Assembly (NCBI GenBank): GCA_002633025.1
Contig: NMRB01000507.1
Coordinates: 287,739-351,738, forward strand
Direction: 5' to 3'
Source of the DNA: Notospermus geniculatus
Taxonomy: Eukaryota > Nemertea > Pilidiophora > Heteronemertea > Lineidae
Length of the DNA: 64,000 nucleotides
The translations under genes and the position numbers were made by a program. Numbering within the stretch: the stretch's first letter is position 1; each line of letters starts with the position of its first letter. Shown piece after piece: positions 41,830-54,164 of this stretch. The notes below the pieces were generated by a model, which ran no database searches, had not been told where the DNA came from, and worked only from the letters and a program-made list of their open reading frames with translations.

Positions 41830-44693
41830 GACTTTTTTAAAGGCCTTGAAAATGAAATTGCCAAATTTAAGACTTTTTAAGACCTTGCACGCACCCTGAT
41901 GACTGAACATTCTGAAAAGCACTTTACAGTGCCCTGCGACATGAAAATTAATAGAGGTTCTTCACATGATGTCACACCCTAATTAGCATAGAATTGGTGC
42001 TGCCACGTTGGCCATCAGTGTCAATAGGATTTACTGAAAGAAATCTGATTTTATCTGGAATACATGTATTTTCCAAACTATCTTTCTTAATCACTTCAGT
42101 TTCTTCAATGTCTTTCACCTTAGAAACCCGATTTCTATTTCATATTCTTTACTTCAGTTTCTTAGTAAATGATTTATCAAATGAAATCACATGTTCTACA
42201 GCAGTCTGGTGACTGAATGACACCTGTCTGTTTTAAAAACAGACAATTACATGTAGTGCTAGAGAGTAGTGTATTACTGATGGCCAAGCATATGGCTATT
42301 TATGTATTAATTAGCTCATTAGCATTGAGTTGTGACATCGGTGAAGAACCTCCACAAGCATCACAATATCAGGGCTTTCAATTTCCAGGTAGAACTACCG
42401 TTAAATGGTAGCGCCCAAATTAGCTGCGCCCAAAATTTAAAAAAAATAAAAATTTGAAAAAAAAATTTTTTGAATTTTTAAAAAACATTTTCGTTCCGCT
42501 GTCTTATGAACATGATATGGCGAATGATGGGAACCCGAAATCAATGATTTTTGCAATGATAGGGCCAAAAAAGGGCCCGAAGCTAGCTCCGAATTGGGCT
42601 GTAGGCCTATATCTAAGGGCGACGTCTGCTTTGGAAATAATATCTGAAGTGTAAACAAACTGTGGACAACTGAGAAAAGATTTTATTTGTGAGCATCACT
42701 GAATTTTGTTGTTTTTTTCTTTATAAGATGTCTTCATATCATCTGTAGCCATCACGCAAGGCAGGCGTGGCCGCGCAAAAATGCGCCCAAAATAGGCCTC
42801 TTTAAAGTACCTGGTATGCCCTCATCCTGGAAATTGAAAACCCTGAATATGTGATCCGCTCTGGCAAAAGCAGACGCATGTCGCTCTTAGCTTGGCAGGT
42901 TGTTAAGACCAAAAATTTGTCAGTTTCAGTGCTGTCCGTCTATTGTGAAATCTGAAACGATCTATTTCTTCTATTCTCTCCTGGTGTCATCTTAGTTTAC
43001 CTTCTAAGCGACATGCGACTCTTTCCCAGAGCGGGTCACATATCAGTAATCTCATCCGTAAAGTCCACCTTTTCCAATGAAATCACGCAAGAAATGTTCC
43101 GACCACTAGGAATGGGAAGAAAAACGTTGCCTCACCATAAGAATCATCCCACGATCGCTAGCAACATAAATCTAACATTATGTCAGATTATATAAGCATC
43201 AAGACAACCTTGCTGACCTCGTTTACCGTTGGTCCGTAGGTTCATCTTTTCCTATGAAGATCACGTGAAAATGTTCCGGCCACTAGGAACATGACGAATG
43301 GGAAGAAAATCAACACCTCACTGTAAGACATCATCCCACTATCGCTTGCAACATCTGATTGTACAAGCTAAGCACCACATCACATCGGGTCATCTAGTCC
43401 GATTTGTCCTTATTATTCCGATGGTAATCAAGCGCAAACGTTTCAGCCACAAGTAACGGGAAGATAATCGACGCCTCACCATAAACCTGGATGGAAGAAA
43501 TTAAATCAGTCAAAAGGCGGTGACAGACTGGCGCGTAAGCAATGTGTCGGGAAGCGTTCAACCAATCACGGAGGTGGTAACATGGACCGAAACACCTTCC
43601 AAAGAATCTGGGCCCATGTTCCCGAAGCCGTCGTTAGGTTAACGATGTCGTTAAAACTGGAAAAATGCATAGCGTAACGACATCGTTAACCTTACGACGG
43701 CTTCGGGAACATGGGTCCTGATTAGTAAATGCCAGCACGACGTGTCACATCGAAAATGTTGTTTTTGTTCAGCAGCATATTTAATGCGAGAGGTAAATCG
43801 CAATTGAGAAAATGGCTGGACAATTTGTGACCTTCCTCGTTTCTAATACTCAACAACCACAAAATACACAGTGCTTGTTTTAATGGGCTTGTTGCCAACC
43901 TGGGAGCGAGGTTGGCTTGCTACCACGCACACCTTTCACCACTAAATCTTTATGGTGCGAGGTACCCACAAATCACGGTGAAGTTCTCCATGGGTTTGTG
44001 CGTACAAAGTATGAGGTAGTACAGACACAGGGTAGGCCATGACAGGGTTTCATACAGAGGGGGACGGGGGATTCCCCCCCCCATGATTGATGCAAGGGGG
44101 ATATCCCCCCTCAAGTTTGCAGACTAACCTTTTTTTAAATATCACTATTTTCACTTCAGTAGTGTTTTTCTTTAATTTGTTACATTTCAAAAATGCAATT
44201 TTCACGCAGAAGGAAGACTAATTTTGCATTTTGGAGTGCACAAAATGACTCGGGAGGCCATTTTTAACCAAAAAAACCCAAACATTTTTTGAAAAATTCT
44301 TTTTCAAAAAAAATTTTTTTGAATTTTTTTCTCCCCCCTTGACAATCCTGGCGGAAACCCAGCTATGATGCACTTAGATGAGCATTCGAGGCAAGAATTT
44401 ACACAGACAAAATTTATTGTACTCACCTTCACTGGCGTAGCGTCCATTTTGATTTTGCCCCAGGAGACAGCTTCATCAGGTCTCGCCCCTGAGTCACTCC
44501 CATCGAATTCATTGGCCGTGTTTACATACACAGAGAAATCAGCTCCATTCCTCTGCAACGGAACAAAAGATGAAAATAATGAGGACGAGAAATATAAGGG
44601 CTAGAAGGACAAGATTGTAATGCAGGGGGGTGGCAGAGTAGATGTGGAAATATGTCACCTACGAGATTCTCAGTTCGACAGCCTGATAATGTA
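41830..44693. other. Non-coding, AT-rich with one hairpin
   Basis: No gene recognised. The hairpin at 43612-43716 has 42-bp arms with GTTCCCGAAGCCGTCGTTAG at the left. A poly-A/T zone lies at 42437-42490 and another with a CCCCCCCC tract near 44070-44340. An internal duplication of about 250 bp with AGGAATGGGAAGAAAA-like blocks is seen at 43080-43330. Confidence 0.45.
43612..43716. repeat. 105-bp near-perfect hairpin
   Basis: Arms 43612-43653 and 43674-43716 are inverted copies (TTAACGATGTCGTTA against TAACGACATCGTTAA) with a 20-bp loop. Size and structure suit a miniature foldback element or a structured RNA; no flanking duplication is obvious. Confidence 0.75.
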
Positions 44694-46127
44694 GAACAAG
44701 AGGCCCATGGGCCTTGCGCTCAGCTGACTATGACCTGCCAACTCTAGAGGTTGAAACAGGCATGACAGGGGAAAAAATAGTGCCAATGGCACTGTGCCCG
44801 CTTGGCTTGAAGCAGTTTGGCCCCCTAATGGCAAAGTCAAGAATCAGATTTTGCCGAAAATTCATCTGAGTTGTTACAGCCTAGAGGTACATGTAGATAC
44901 GTGCAAAGTTTCAAAGCAGTAGGTCAAACCATTACAAAAAGAGCCAATTTTGTAATTTCAGGCGAACTTTGACCTCTGTGAACTTGAAAAGTAGGTCAAA
45001 TTAAAAACTCGAGTACTATATCTTATGTATCCATATTAGATATACCCATGATAAAAATTTGACAAAGATCCGTCTCTTGGGAAGGGAGAAACAGTACTTT
45101 CAGTGATTTTGGTTTTGGCCCCCTAGTGGCAAAGTCAAGAATCAGACTTCACGAAAATTTTGTCTGTAGGTTGCTTTAACCTAGAGGTACACGTGTACAA
45201 AGTTTCAACATGATAGTTCAAACCATTATCAAAATATAGCCCTTTGAAATTTTTCACAAAACGCCCCCTGGAGGCCAAAATAAGAATCCAACTGTGGTCA
45301 AAATCGAACTCGATCTATATCTTAGGCCCATATATACACCTACCAAAGATAAAAAAGATTCGTCAAAAAATAAAGGCGCTAGAGCGCTAACGAACCAAAA
45401 GTTTACGGACGTACCGCCGTACCGCCGTATCGCCGTACGGACTGACGCACGACAGACCACCACTCAATGACCCCAACCACAGCATAAGCCCTGCTGGGCC
45501 TTGTGGCCAAGCGGGCTAACAAGATACAGGTACGAACCCTTTTAATGGTTAGCAAGGAAATATTAGCGTTCCTTGTGGAAATCAGTGGAAAGGGGTTAAT
45601 ATCACTTCGTGAATCGAAAAAGATATCTTATCAGACCATTTGGGAAGGAAGGGGTTAATACATGTAGGCCCTATCTCTTGGTGAATCGAGATAGATATCC
45701 TACACCCATTGGGTGGGAAGGGGTTAATACCACTTCATGAATTGAGATAGATAGGCCTACATGTTGTATCATATCAGACCCATTTGGTGGGAAGGAGTTC
45801 TTGGTGAATCGTGATTGACATCGTATTACACCCATTGGGTGGGAAGGGGTTAAGCTACCTAACCTATCAATGACAGTTTGATGTATGTTCTCTGGGCTGA
45901 GTTTTGGGGTTTTCCATTTTACAGAAAATGCCCCCTGGAGGGCACAAGGTCAGATCGCAAAAATTTTCGGTTCTGTTTCGAGCCATCCCTAGGTACTACA
46001 GCTCCACCAACTTCCATGAGCCTGGGCCTGGCGGTTGCGAAACATGCCAGTTTCACGGACTACAGACAGACGTACGCCACTCAGTATACATATGAACAGC
46101 TCCGCTGACCTTTGGTCAGCTGAGCTA
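44694..46127. mobile_element. Family A repeat with a nested family B element
   Basis: The outer ends are ACAAGAGGCCCATGGGCC (44697 region) and GGTCAGCTGAGCTAA (ending near 46127). Inside, AGTGCCAATGGCACTGTGCC near 44780 to GGCCAAGCGGGCTAA near 45519 marks a family B copy, with CCCGCTTGGC/GCCAAGCGGG as inverted ends. The remainder carries the TTGGTGAATCGAGATAGATA module several times. No coding capacity. Confidence 0.72.
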
Positions 46128-46210
46128 ATAAAGTGGTCCATGGCCCATGTGCTCACCTAGGTGATGTTCCAGAAGAACGAATGACAAATTTTAAATCGAA
46201 ATTCAGGGTA

Positions 46211-46483
46211 ATACTGGGTCCTCTTCCGAATACCGGTCACCAGTTGTTCGTATGCGTTTAGTGCTTCAGGTGAGGCTCCGATTAGGTTTGAGGGGAAATA
46301 GTCAGCAAGCTAGGCATGTCAGATTGACATTTTGGCAAGCTGAATTCAGTCTTGGTTTATCACATGAATGCCTCCCTTCAACCGCAGCGAATGAGGCATT
46401 AGAAAAGCACCCCAGTGGGCCCCAAAATGTGTCGCTGTAGAAAATTGCCGATTGACCGGTATTCGGAAAAGGACCCAGTATAT
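46211..46483. mobile_element. Short inverted-repeat element
   Basis: TACTGGGTCCTCTTCCGAAT at the left and its inverse (ATTCGGAAAAGGACCCAGTA) at the right delimit 273 bp without a gene. It adjoins the piggyBac fragment. Confidence 0.7.
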
Positions 46484-46517
46484 GATCATGGACATGGTCA
46501 TTTGTAGTCTGATAGGG

Positions 46518-47170
46518 CTACAAATTGGCATACACATAGAGGGTACTTGTACACAGGTCTCCAAACCCTTCAATGCGAGTAAGGCAGTGCTTTCGGTTCC
46601 AATAGTTTGTTATTTTGCCCTTCAGTTGTAAAAGACCCATGCCAATTACAACACCAATCCACGTTTTTAACTCGTCCTTTGACCAATTTTCCCATTTCAT
46701 TTTATTCTCATTTGGCGATCTTGCCTTTTCTCTTGCATAGTTCATGTTGGTCAAGTGAACTACATACTGCATGCAGGAATTCGTCAGTGAAAAACAGCTG
46801 AAACGTTTCTGCCACTGATTCATTGCTATGGTCTTCTGACGGACCCGGTGCACGACCAGTAAAGCATTTTGGTTCATTCACTGTTAGTTGATCAGTCCAA
46901 TTTCTCACAGGACTTGGAGAACGACGTCGAGCACCACCATGACCACGGGGGCGTCCTCTCCCTCTATCACGGCCCCCGGCTGCAGAAGCCAGTTGGGGAG
47001 GTCGTCATCAGTTGAACTGCTGCTGCTACTACTGCAATCTTCGCCCTCACTTGGAATTGGAGTCCGTGGATGCACTCTACCCCTTCCACGCGCCCCGCCA
47101 CACACATTCCCTTCAGCAGCAACTTGTTGGTCATCGCTCCCACTATCACTTTATATGTCATGATCAACAC
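46518..47170 (-). pseudogene. piggyBac-like transposase, N-terminal fragment
   Basis: On the minus strand, an acidic leader (near 47100-46960) is followed by CFTGRAPGPSEDHSNES, then FFTDEFLHAV in the next frame, then WSKDELKTWIGVVIGMGLLQ and NYWNRKH. This is the DDE_Tnp_1_7 N-terminal pattern. The catalytic aspartate region is absent and there is at least one frameshift. Confidence 0.75.
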
Positions 47171-47436
47171 CATTCATAGGCGACCACCATCACTGTCACT
47201 TAGATTCAAATTCTACAACAGTGCCGATTTTCTCCACTACGTTACACAAATAGACACTGTCATCGACCAGTCGCCGCCATGTTTGACCGCATCACTCCTA
47301 ATGGAGTTACCGTTAGGAGCCTGATCACAATTGGTAGATATTTCTCCATTTAACCTTCCGCTGCACTACTTTTCAAGATGGTAACCTTCGAACGATACTA
47401 GAGGGTGTTGGTTGAACCTCGTCCCAAGACCCTCTA

Positions 47437-47650
47437 GTGTCAAGATTGACTCAGATTGTCATCATCAACTGTCAATGCATGGACGTATCCCCACAGTCAC
47501 CAGGATTAAAGTCGCTCAAATTATCAGCTTGCCTAGACACAGCATCATCATTGTCACTATCGTCAATATCAGACATTGGAAAGTCATCTGAATCACTATC
47601 GTTAATATCAGACATTGGAAAGTCATCTAAATCACTATCGTTAATATCAG
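47437..47650 (-). pseudogene. piggyBac-like acidic leader repeats (fragment)
   Basis: The minus strand gives repeated SDSDDFPMSDIND units. Matching units occur at 48171-48205 and 49635-49855, the last preceded by RRIHRRNEEVANALSRGDGN. Intervening DNA consists of other insertions, so one former leader was cut into at least three pieces. The link to the 46.5-kb transposase fragment rests on position and strand. Confidence 0.55.
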
Positions 47651-48163
47651 CATAAAGACATCAAACCCCTAAAGCAACCACTTGGGCACATGCTGTTGCT
47701 TGTCCAATGAGTTCCAGTTTTTCTCACCAGATGGCTCTTATCACCCAAATTTCCATGTTAAAATAATATTTCTAATCAAATTTCGGTTGGTGGCCGTAGC
47801 ATCCAACAATCCACTAGCCCTGAGCCCAAATTTGTGAAGAATGACCAATTCATAAAGGTGCCAGAGCTGGATAAACCTGTTTGTCACATCCCTGTACATA
47901 TGTACAGTAGCCTATCTAAATGTATAGCAGATACCCGAGAGACACATTGTGCGCAAGGGGACTGGCTGCTAAATGTTCCATATCACAAGAACTACCGAAT
48001 GGAATCGTATTGAATTTTCACACATCATGGACAGATGGAGAAGACCCATAGCTATCATATAAAACAATTGGAGAAAGTTTCATTAAAAATTTCGTTGGGT
48101 ATCACGTTTTTTCTCAGAATGTCGGAAACCAAGTAGTTGCTTTAGGGGTTTGATGTCTTTATG
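47651..48163. mobile_element. Inverted-repeat element, 7-bp target duplication
   Basis: Ends CATAAAGACATCAAACCCCT and its inverse. ATATCAG flanks on both sides (47644-47650 and 48164-48170). 513 bp, no ORF of note. It splits the piggyBac-like acidic repeat. Confidence 0.83.
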
Positions 48164-48398
48164 ATATCAGACATTGGAAAGTCATCTGAATCACTATCGT
48201 TAACAAGCCAAATGGCAACAACGGTTCACTGGCATGACACCGAGGGCGAGGGGCACAGGCCTAATGTACCGTAAATAGGCCTATCAGTCAGCGCCACCAT
48301 CGATGGCCAGAGAAACCAGGCTTGTCTGTATGGCCATCAGGAAGTTGTTATTATTGGACATGTTGGAAGCCACGAGCATCCTATTTAAGATGTCCTAC

Positions 48399-49028
48399 TA
48401 TGGGCGGTTATTTCCGCAAAAAATCAGTGTCAGGTTTTTTTCATTTTAGCACAGAATTCCTATGTAGACAGCGCACAAGTAGCGTGAAATATCTTCAAAA
48501 GCAAGATATTACGTTTATCCGAGGTTTTGTATGCAGACAGCGTAATTTATATGTTGCGAGAGAAACTGTACAGAACTCACGAAAGAACCATGTTTAGGAT
48601 CCAAGTTTCGCATCCAAGTTTAAGATAACAATTTCTCAATTGTCCGCTAGATGGCGCCTCAGTTGAACCAGCCGTGGCCCTTATGTACACTGTAGACTAC
48701 CCTCGGCCAATGGTAGCCTACCCAATACTCATTATGTTAATGATTAGGCCTCCAATATGATAATAGATTCAGCTGAAGCGCCATCTAGCAAACGATTGAG
48801 AAATTGTTATCTTAAACTTGGATGCGAAACTTGGATCCTAAACTTGGTTCTTTCGCGAGTTCTGTCGCAACATATATAAATTACGCGGTCTGCATATAAA
48901 ACCTCGGATAGACAAAATAAATTTTGCTTTTGAAGATGCTTCCCGCTACTTGTGCGCTCTCTGCATAGAATTTCTGTGGTAAGAATGAAAAACCTGACAC
49001 TGATTTTTTGCGGAAATAACCGCCCATA
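48399..49028. mobile_element. Foldback element, 7-bp target duplication
   Basis: Starts TATGGGCGGTTATTTCCGC and ends in the inverse. Arms of about 250 bp include AAACTTGGATCCTAAAC-type blocks and GCGCCATCTAGC. GTCCTAC flanks on both sides (48392-48398 and 49029-49035). 630 bp, no transposase. Confidence 0.85.
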
Positions 49029-50211
49029 GTCCTACTTCCCCTGTGTGGTGAGACCTGAATACAGGCGCTATGCTACAAACTGTATGTTTTATTACCATGA
49101 CCTGGTTCATCCATGAACACACGATCGATGTAGTGTATACACAGCAGTCAGGAAGACTGTGGAAATGTCCAAGTATTTGAATTATCTTACATCAATTAAG
49201 CATGGAAGTTGTTGCTACACATGAAAGAATGAGTTGAAGTATAGTGCCTTACCTAATGAAGGGTTAGAAAAGGTATCACAATGGGTCTAACTTCTCAAGT
49301 TATGAAAAGAATGTCCACCATTATATATGTGCAACACCTGGTCCCCTGCCTGTTACAGCCGCTCCGCTATAGGCCTACAGTACAATAGAACTCGAGGACA
49401 GAGGACCCGCATGAAAATGATCCTAAATAATCTCGTCATTTGGTCCAAAAATCGTCCAAAAAGCACAAAGCCGATTATATTATTCAAATTGCTTAGCAGG
49501 CGACATGATTTCATGCCAAATGATTAGCTATTGCGTCGATAATCAGAAGATTACGTGAATGGAAAAGGAGAAAATGGAGGCGAAAAATTGACCCACTTTT
49601 AAAAGTGTGATGACTTTAGTGGTGAGAATGCCTCAAGGCCAGCTCATCAATATCAGACATTGGAAAGTCATCTGAATCACTATCGTTAATATCAGACATA
49701 AAGTCATCTGAATCACTATCAAAACCCGGGAAACAGGAATTACCATCTCCTCTGCTGAGGGCATTTGCTACCTCTTCATTTCTTCTGTGGATTCTACGAA
49801 CTGTATTGAAAGTGGAATGTGATCACCATCTGAGTCGGTTGATGACATTGTGAAGAATGCCACGGCAACATTGAGCAAACACATGCCTTACTGCTACAGT
49901 AGGCCATAACAATTTATTTCTAACTACACAGACACAGCACCAAATAAACCAGCCAAGGTGATACCTGAAGCATGGTGCAGCAACGCCTGGAACACAAGAA
50001 ACATTGATTCAGGCCAAACTGTTGCCATGTAGAACACAACCTGAACTTCTATCTGACCCCAATTTATAAACTCCTCCACCATCCCATTAGTGCTGATAAA
50101 ACAGTCTAAACATCCGTACACAGATCAAAAGAGCAAAACAACGAAACCACGAAATGACAAAAGGAAATGATCGACTACTTTGTACTTTGTACTAAGACAG
50201 CCGTAAACAAT

Positions 50212-51052
50212 GGTAGTCTGTAGTTTCCGGAATGCTGGAAAGCTGGAAACCTGGAAATATGGAAAGTACCGGAAAGTATGGAAAGTTTATTAAATCTATT
50301 AATTGATCACTTTTTGTCATTTTTTTGTGCTGTATATGAAGCTGGTGGTCACTCACTTTCAACCAAACCCCAAATCCTAACCCCCATCTGCCCGATACTC
50401 AATAAAACCGAAAGAGTGCCTTTCTGGGCCAAGTGCCATTTGCTCAGTTCTCATTTTATAGACACCCAGTTGAACAAGGTGAGATCAGACAGGGAAACAG
50501 GATATGACATGTATGAAGCCTGCAGGCTTTCTTCCACTGAATGTGTATTTGCATAAATAACGGGTTTCTAAGGTGAAGACGTAGCTTTCTACCGGACTCG
50601 AACCCTCAGACCCTCGCATTTGGCATCAGTCATCAACACATCATGCTAACATCAACTCCAAAACAACCACCAGTTCTCGTATGATGACACCCATGCTCTC
50701 AGGCCTAGGTGAACTGAAGTGATATGCAGGTCACACACAGATAATCTCAATTGCAGAGGTCAGATGGTTTCATCTTACTGTACTACAAGTGGGACGAACC
50801 AAAAACGCTGTGTACCTCCTTCCTATTCTGTGTTGCAGGTTGTCAGTCTGGGTCACACACATTAACCTGATATCATCGTTGGGTAGGCCTTCAATAAAAC
50901 TTCAATGCTGCGTTTTCAGTAACTTCAAACACCACCAAGAACGTTCCATCGGGATATTCCAGATTTTATACTGAACCTTTGGAATTCCCCACACTTTCCA
51001 GCTTTCCAACATACTTTCCAGCATTCCAGCTTTCCGGAAACTACAGACTACC
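50212..51052. mobile_element. Inverted-repeat element, 9-bp target duplication
   Basis: GTAAACAAT occurs at 50203-50211 and 51053-51061. The element starts GGTAGTCTGTAGTTTCCGG and ends with the inverse. Next to both ends are GGAAAG/CTTTCC-rich direct sub-repeats. A tRNA-derived SINE-like block lies inside. No transposase ORF. Confidence 0.84.
50575..50655 (-). mobile_element. tRNA-derived SINE head (candidate)
   Basis: The minus strand contains a Pol III B box (GGTTCGAGTCC, 50594-50604) with an A-box-like TTAGCATGATGTG upstream (50636-50648), at near-tRNA spacing. The stem pairing of a real tRNA is not convincing, so a SINE is more likely than a tRNA gene. Confidence 0.45.
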
Positions 51053-51615
51053 GTAAACAATAGGATGATGCTGACTGTATCCTCAGAAACAGGTCATAGG
51101 TGTCAAGTGGTTTTAGGCCTATACCGATATTCCTATGAATAGGACTCATGTATACACTGTGGGCATCTGGTGATCTGGGTACAATTCAGCCTACTTGGCT
51201 TGTGACCTGAAGTGAGGCACTTTACTGGTTCTGCGTCTGGTTGGGCTAGGAAATGTAGGAAGCAATTAGTGATCAATGTTGTACTTAGAGAAATCAGGGG
51301 CGTGTCTTTTGCAGTAGGGCTAAAAGTCACCCTTCTTACATCCCAGTGAAAACTGTCACCTTACCAAAGATCATACCAATCTAATGTTAGGCTTAACGTT
51401 TCAGGATACATGTACTCACTCCTAGGTCAACAAGCTTCAACAAGCACTCTGGAATGTTAATTGTCTCCAGCATCAGGACTGATTATGTGGCCATGTGGAG
51501 TTCAAAACAGATGCATCAGCACTGAGTGAGAGAGGGGTCGCAGTGTTCTCCACGGGTTTTGGTCTAAGAGGGGTGGCGGTGGGCGCGATGCCGAAGGCAC
51601 CGCGTGAGGTTCTCG

Positions 51616-52075
51616 TTCTTGAATTACGGTACGGAATGCTAAAACCAACATGTCTTCCTGGCGGCCATATTGAATATCGGGTCACAACCAAAATCGATAG
51701 GGAACCTCCCCCGATGGACCCCATTACACCATGCAAATATGAGATCAATCGGGCATTCCGTTCTTGAGTTATGGTCCGGAATGCTAAAACCAAGATGTCT
51801 TCGTGGCGGCCATATTGAATATCGGGTCGCAACCAAAATCGATAGGGAACCTCCCCTGATCCACCCCATTACAACACACAAATATGAGATAAATCGGGCA
51901 ACCCGTTCTTGAGTTACGGTCCGGAATGCAAACTCCAAGATATCCTCCTGGCGGCCATATTGAATATCGGATCGCAACCAAAATCGATAGGGCACCTCCT
52001 CTGATCCACCCAGTTACACCACAGAAATATGAGATCAATCCGACCACCCATTCTTGAGTTATAGTCCGGAATAGG
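51616..52075. repeat. 145-bp tandem repeat, about 3 copies
   Basis: GGCGGCCATATTGAATATCG begins at 51660, 51805 and 51950, a 145-bp period. The minus-strand translation repeats SIWPP(R/G)... in shifted frames. It ends in a GCGGCGGAC-type microsatellite at 52077-52112. Not coding. Confidence 0.85.
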
Positions 52076-52612
52076 ATGCGGCGGCGGACGCGGCGGCGGC
52101 AGCGGACGACGGAAACCAACTGAAAACATAATGCCCCCATCTCAACTTCGTTGAACGGGGGCATAACAAGCTATGGGCCAACGCCCAATGCCGGATACAT
52201 TGTATAATATTGGAAGTCCGATTAGACGAAAATTCGCTGTAGACATACCTAATTTGAACACTCCCCAGGCCAAATAGCCATGAAACGTACCACCCCAACA
52301 GTGAAATTTCGAACTTTGACCTCTGTGACCTTGAAAGTAGGTCAAATCTGAAACCTATCTGATATGTTATAATATCCTCATCAGATACATACATGTGCAC
52401 AATACAATTTGATGAGAATCAAGCCATTTGTAAAGGAGTTGGAAAAGTTTTTGTATTTTCACCTTTTGTCACCTGGTGGCCCAGGCCGAAAATCAGATTG
52501 GACCGAAATCGGGTCTGGAAGGAGATGTTGCCCATCAACTGATCTTGGTTTCAACGTGGAGAGGTTGGTGCAGGTTCAAATCCTGATAATTTGAACCTAC
52601 GTACGTTGAGTA

Positions 52613-52767
52613 AAGGCCTGAACCCACTGTCGCATTTTCACGCCGCGGTTTCATCACTGCCCGATAAATTCATTGTTATATTCTCTGTCCGTTTCCTTTT
52701 AACAAAGCATTTTCTGCCGCTGCGTTTTCCCGCTACGCGAAAACGCGTCAGTGGGTTCGGGCCTTAA
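52613..52767. repeat. Short inverted-repeat element
   Basis: AAGGCCTGAACCCACTG at the left is inverted at the right (CAGTGGGTTCGGGCCTT). About 155 bp, non-coding. Confidence 0.65.
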
Positions 52768-53560
52768 GGATTTACTGATCGCAAAAAGCCATGGTTGGAA
52801 ATTAATTGGATCATATGGGCCCAGGAATTCAGTGGGACCTTTGTACAGATTTACTATCGTAGTTTAACCCTTTGACGTACACCCCCCACATTTACACCCC
52901 CAGAAAATTGCCGAAGTTTGCTCGTCAGGCGCCCCCTTTAAATTTCCTGCACCAGAATCTTGTAGTCGATGTAATTCTGTCCTGTTGTAGCATAATTCCG
53001 CTAGGTGTCACTCTTTACCATCATGGCCTGAAGTGCACTTGAAGTTGAAGATTTCCAATTTCGCCAAAAAGCTTGATGACGTCATGTTCGTAGGCCTATT
53101 GTTTTAGCCTTTGGGATATAATGACGCAACGATCAAATAAATTGCTGTAAAAGTCTTATTTTTGAAAATTTTCTGCTCATATTTTCACTCCAAGTTCAAA
53201 ATCACCTCCTAATTCCAGTTCTGGCGTTATTTCTGATGTATCTGCTGAGTAATTTTCTATTTTGAAAAAATCTTAGAACATAGTGGTTACCATGGCAACA
53301 GAGATTCATGTATCAAGATATTTTTATACATATTCTGAAAGATCTCTTATACTGCTAAAAATAATTCCATTACTGCCATATTCTCCTTTCGTTTGGTCAG
53401 GATAACCCTCTAAAGATGAGTGGGGGTGGGGGTGGGGGGTCAAACTATGCCCCCAAAAAACACGTACGTCAAAGGGTTAAGCCATGATTTGAATGTCCTT
53501 GGTGCATATGGGCGCAGGAGTTCAGTGGCATTTTTGTACAGATAAATATGCCCAAGTTAT

Positions 53561-53773
53561 ACTAGTGTCCCACTGGCGACTTTTTCCCACGACAAGGGGC
53601 GAATCTGAAGTCTGCGACATTCCCATGACAAGCTGCGATATTTAGCATTAATGTGTTTCGCATAGGATCATGGAGCCAGAGAATCACCGCGAACATAGAC
53701 GACAGTCTACGAAGAGCTACGATTTTTTCATTCGTCCCTTGTCGCAGACCAAAATTCGCCAGTGGGACGCTAG
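53561..53773. mobile_element. Short inverted-repeat element
   Basis: CTAGTGTCCCACTGGCGA at the left, TCGCCAGTGGGACGCTAG at the right. The interior also shows inverted GTCGCAGAC/GTCTGCGAC. TA on both sides is compatible with a TA target. About 213 bp. Confidence 0.72.
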
Positions 53774-54071
53774 TATTAGCAATATCATCCAGTATGTTGC
53801 CCAATCTAATGAAAATGTGAGTGTCAACTTACCATGAGATTTGCATTACAAATGTGATGCTTCATCAAGCCCCCACCCAGGATGATCATGCCTGTATTCT
53901 GTGCACCGACTGACTGTGAATTCAACAACCTAATATCTGAAACGAATTCAAGTTATCTATTAGTTCCTGATCCCGTTCGTATTCAGGGTTCTTCAACCTG
54001 GGTCGCTTTCACTACCGCACCTGGTCTCCTCTCACAGCAGGGGGTTTTACCTCGCTCCCCATCATCCACTC

Positions 54072-54164
54072 ACACAAACCCCTGCTGAAATAGAACATCC
54101 AGTGAATCTGGTGCTACTGTTACATACTGCAGTTGCACTCCCTGTACTGTCAAGATCTTACTTA
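54072..54164 (+). repeat. 93-bp repeat, identical to 62737-62829
   Basis: ACACAAACCCCTGCTGAAAT through TCAAGATCTTACTTA is matched base for base at 62737-62829, 8.67 kb away. At 54164 it stops exactly where a family A end (ACAAGTCGCCCATGGGC) begins. Confidence 0.8.

Noticed and set aside
50575-50655. tRNA gene on the minus strand
   Set aside because: A and B boxes are present but the acceptor and anticodon stems do not pair convincingly; a tRNA-derived SINE fits better.
51473-52164. Minus-strand ORFs with repeated SIWPP motifs
   Set aside because: Produced by the 145-bp tandem repeat; frames shift between units.
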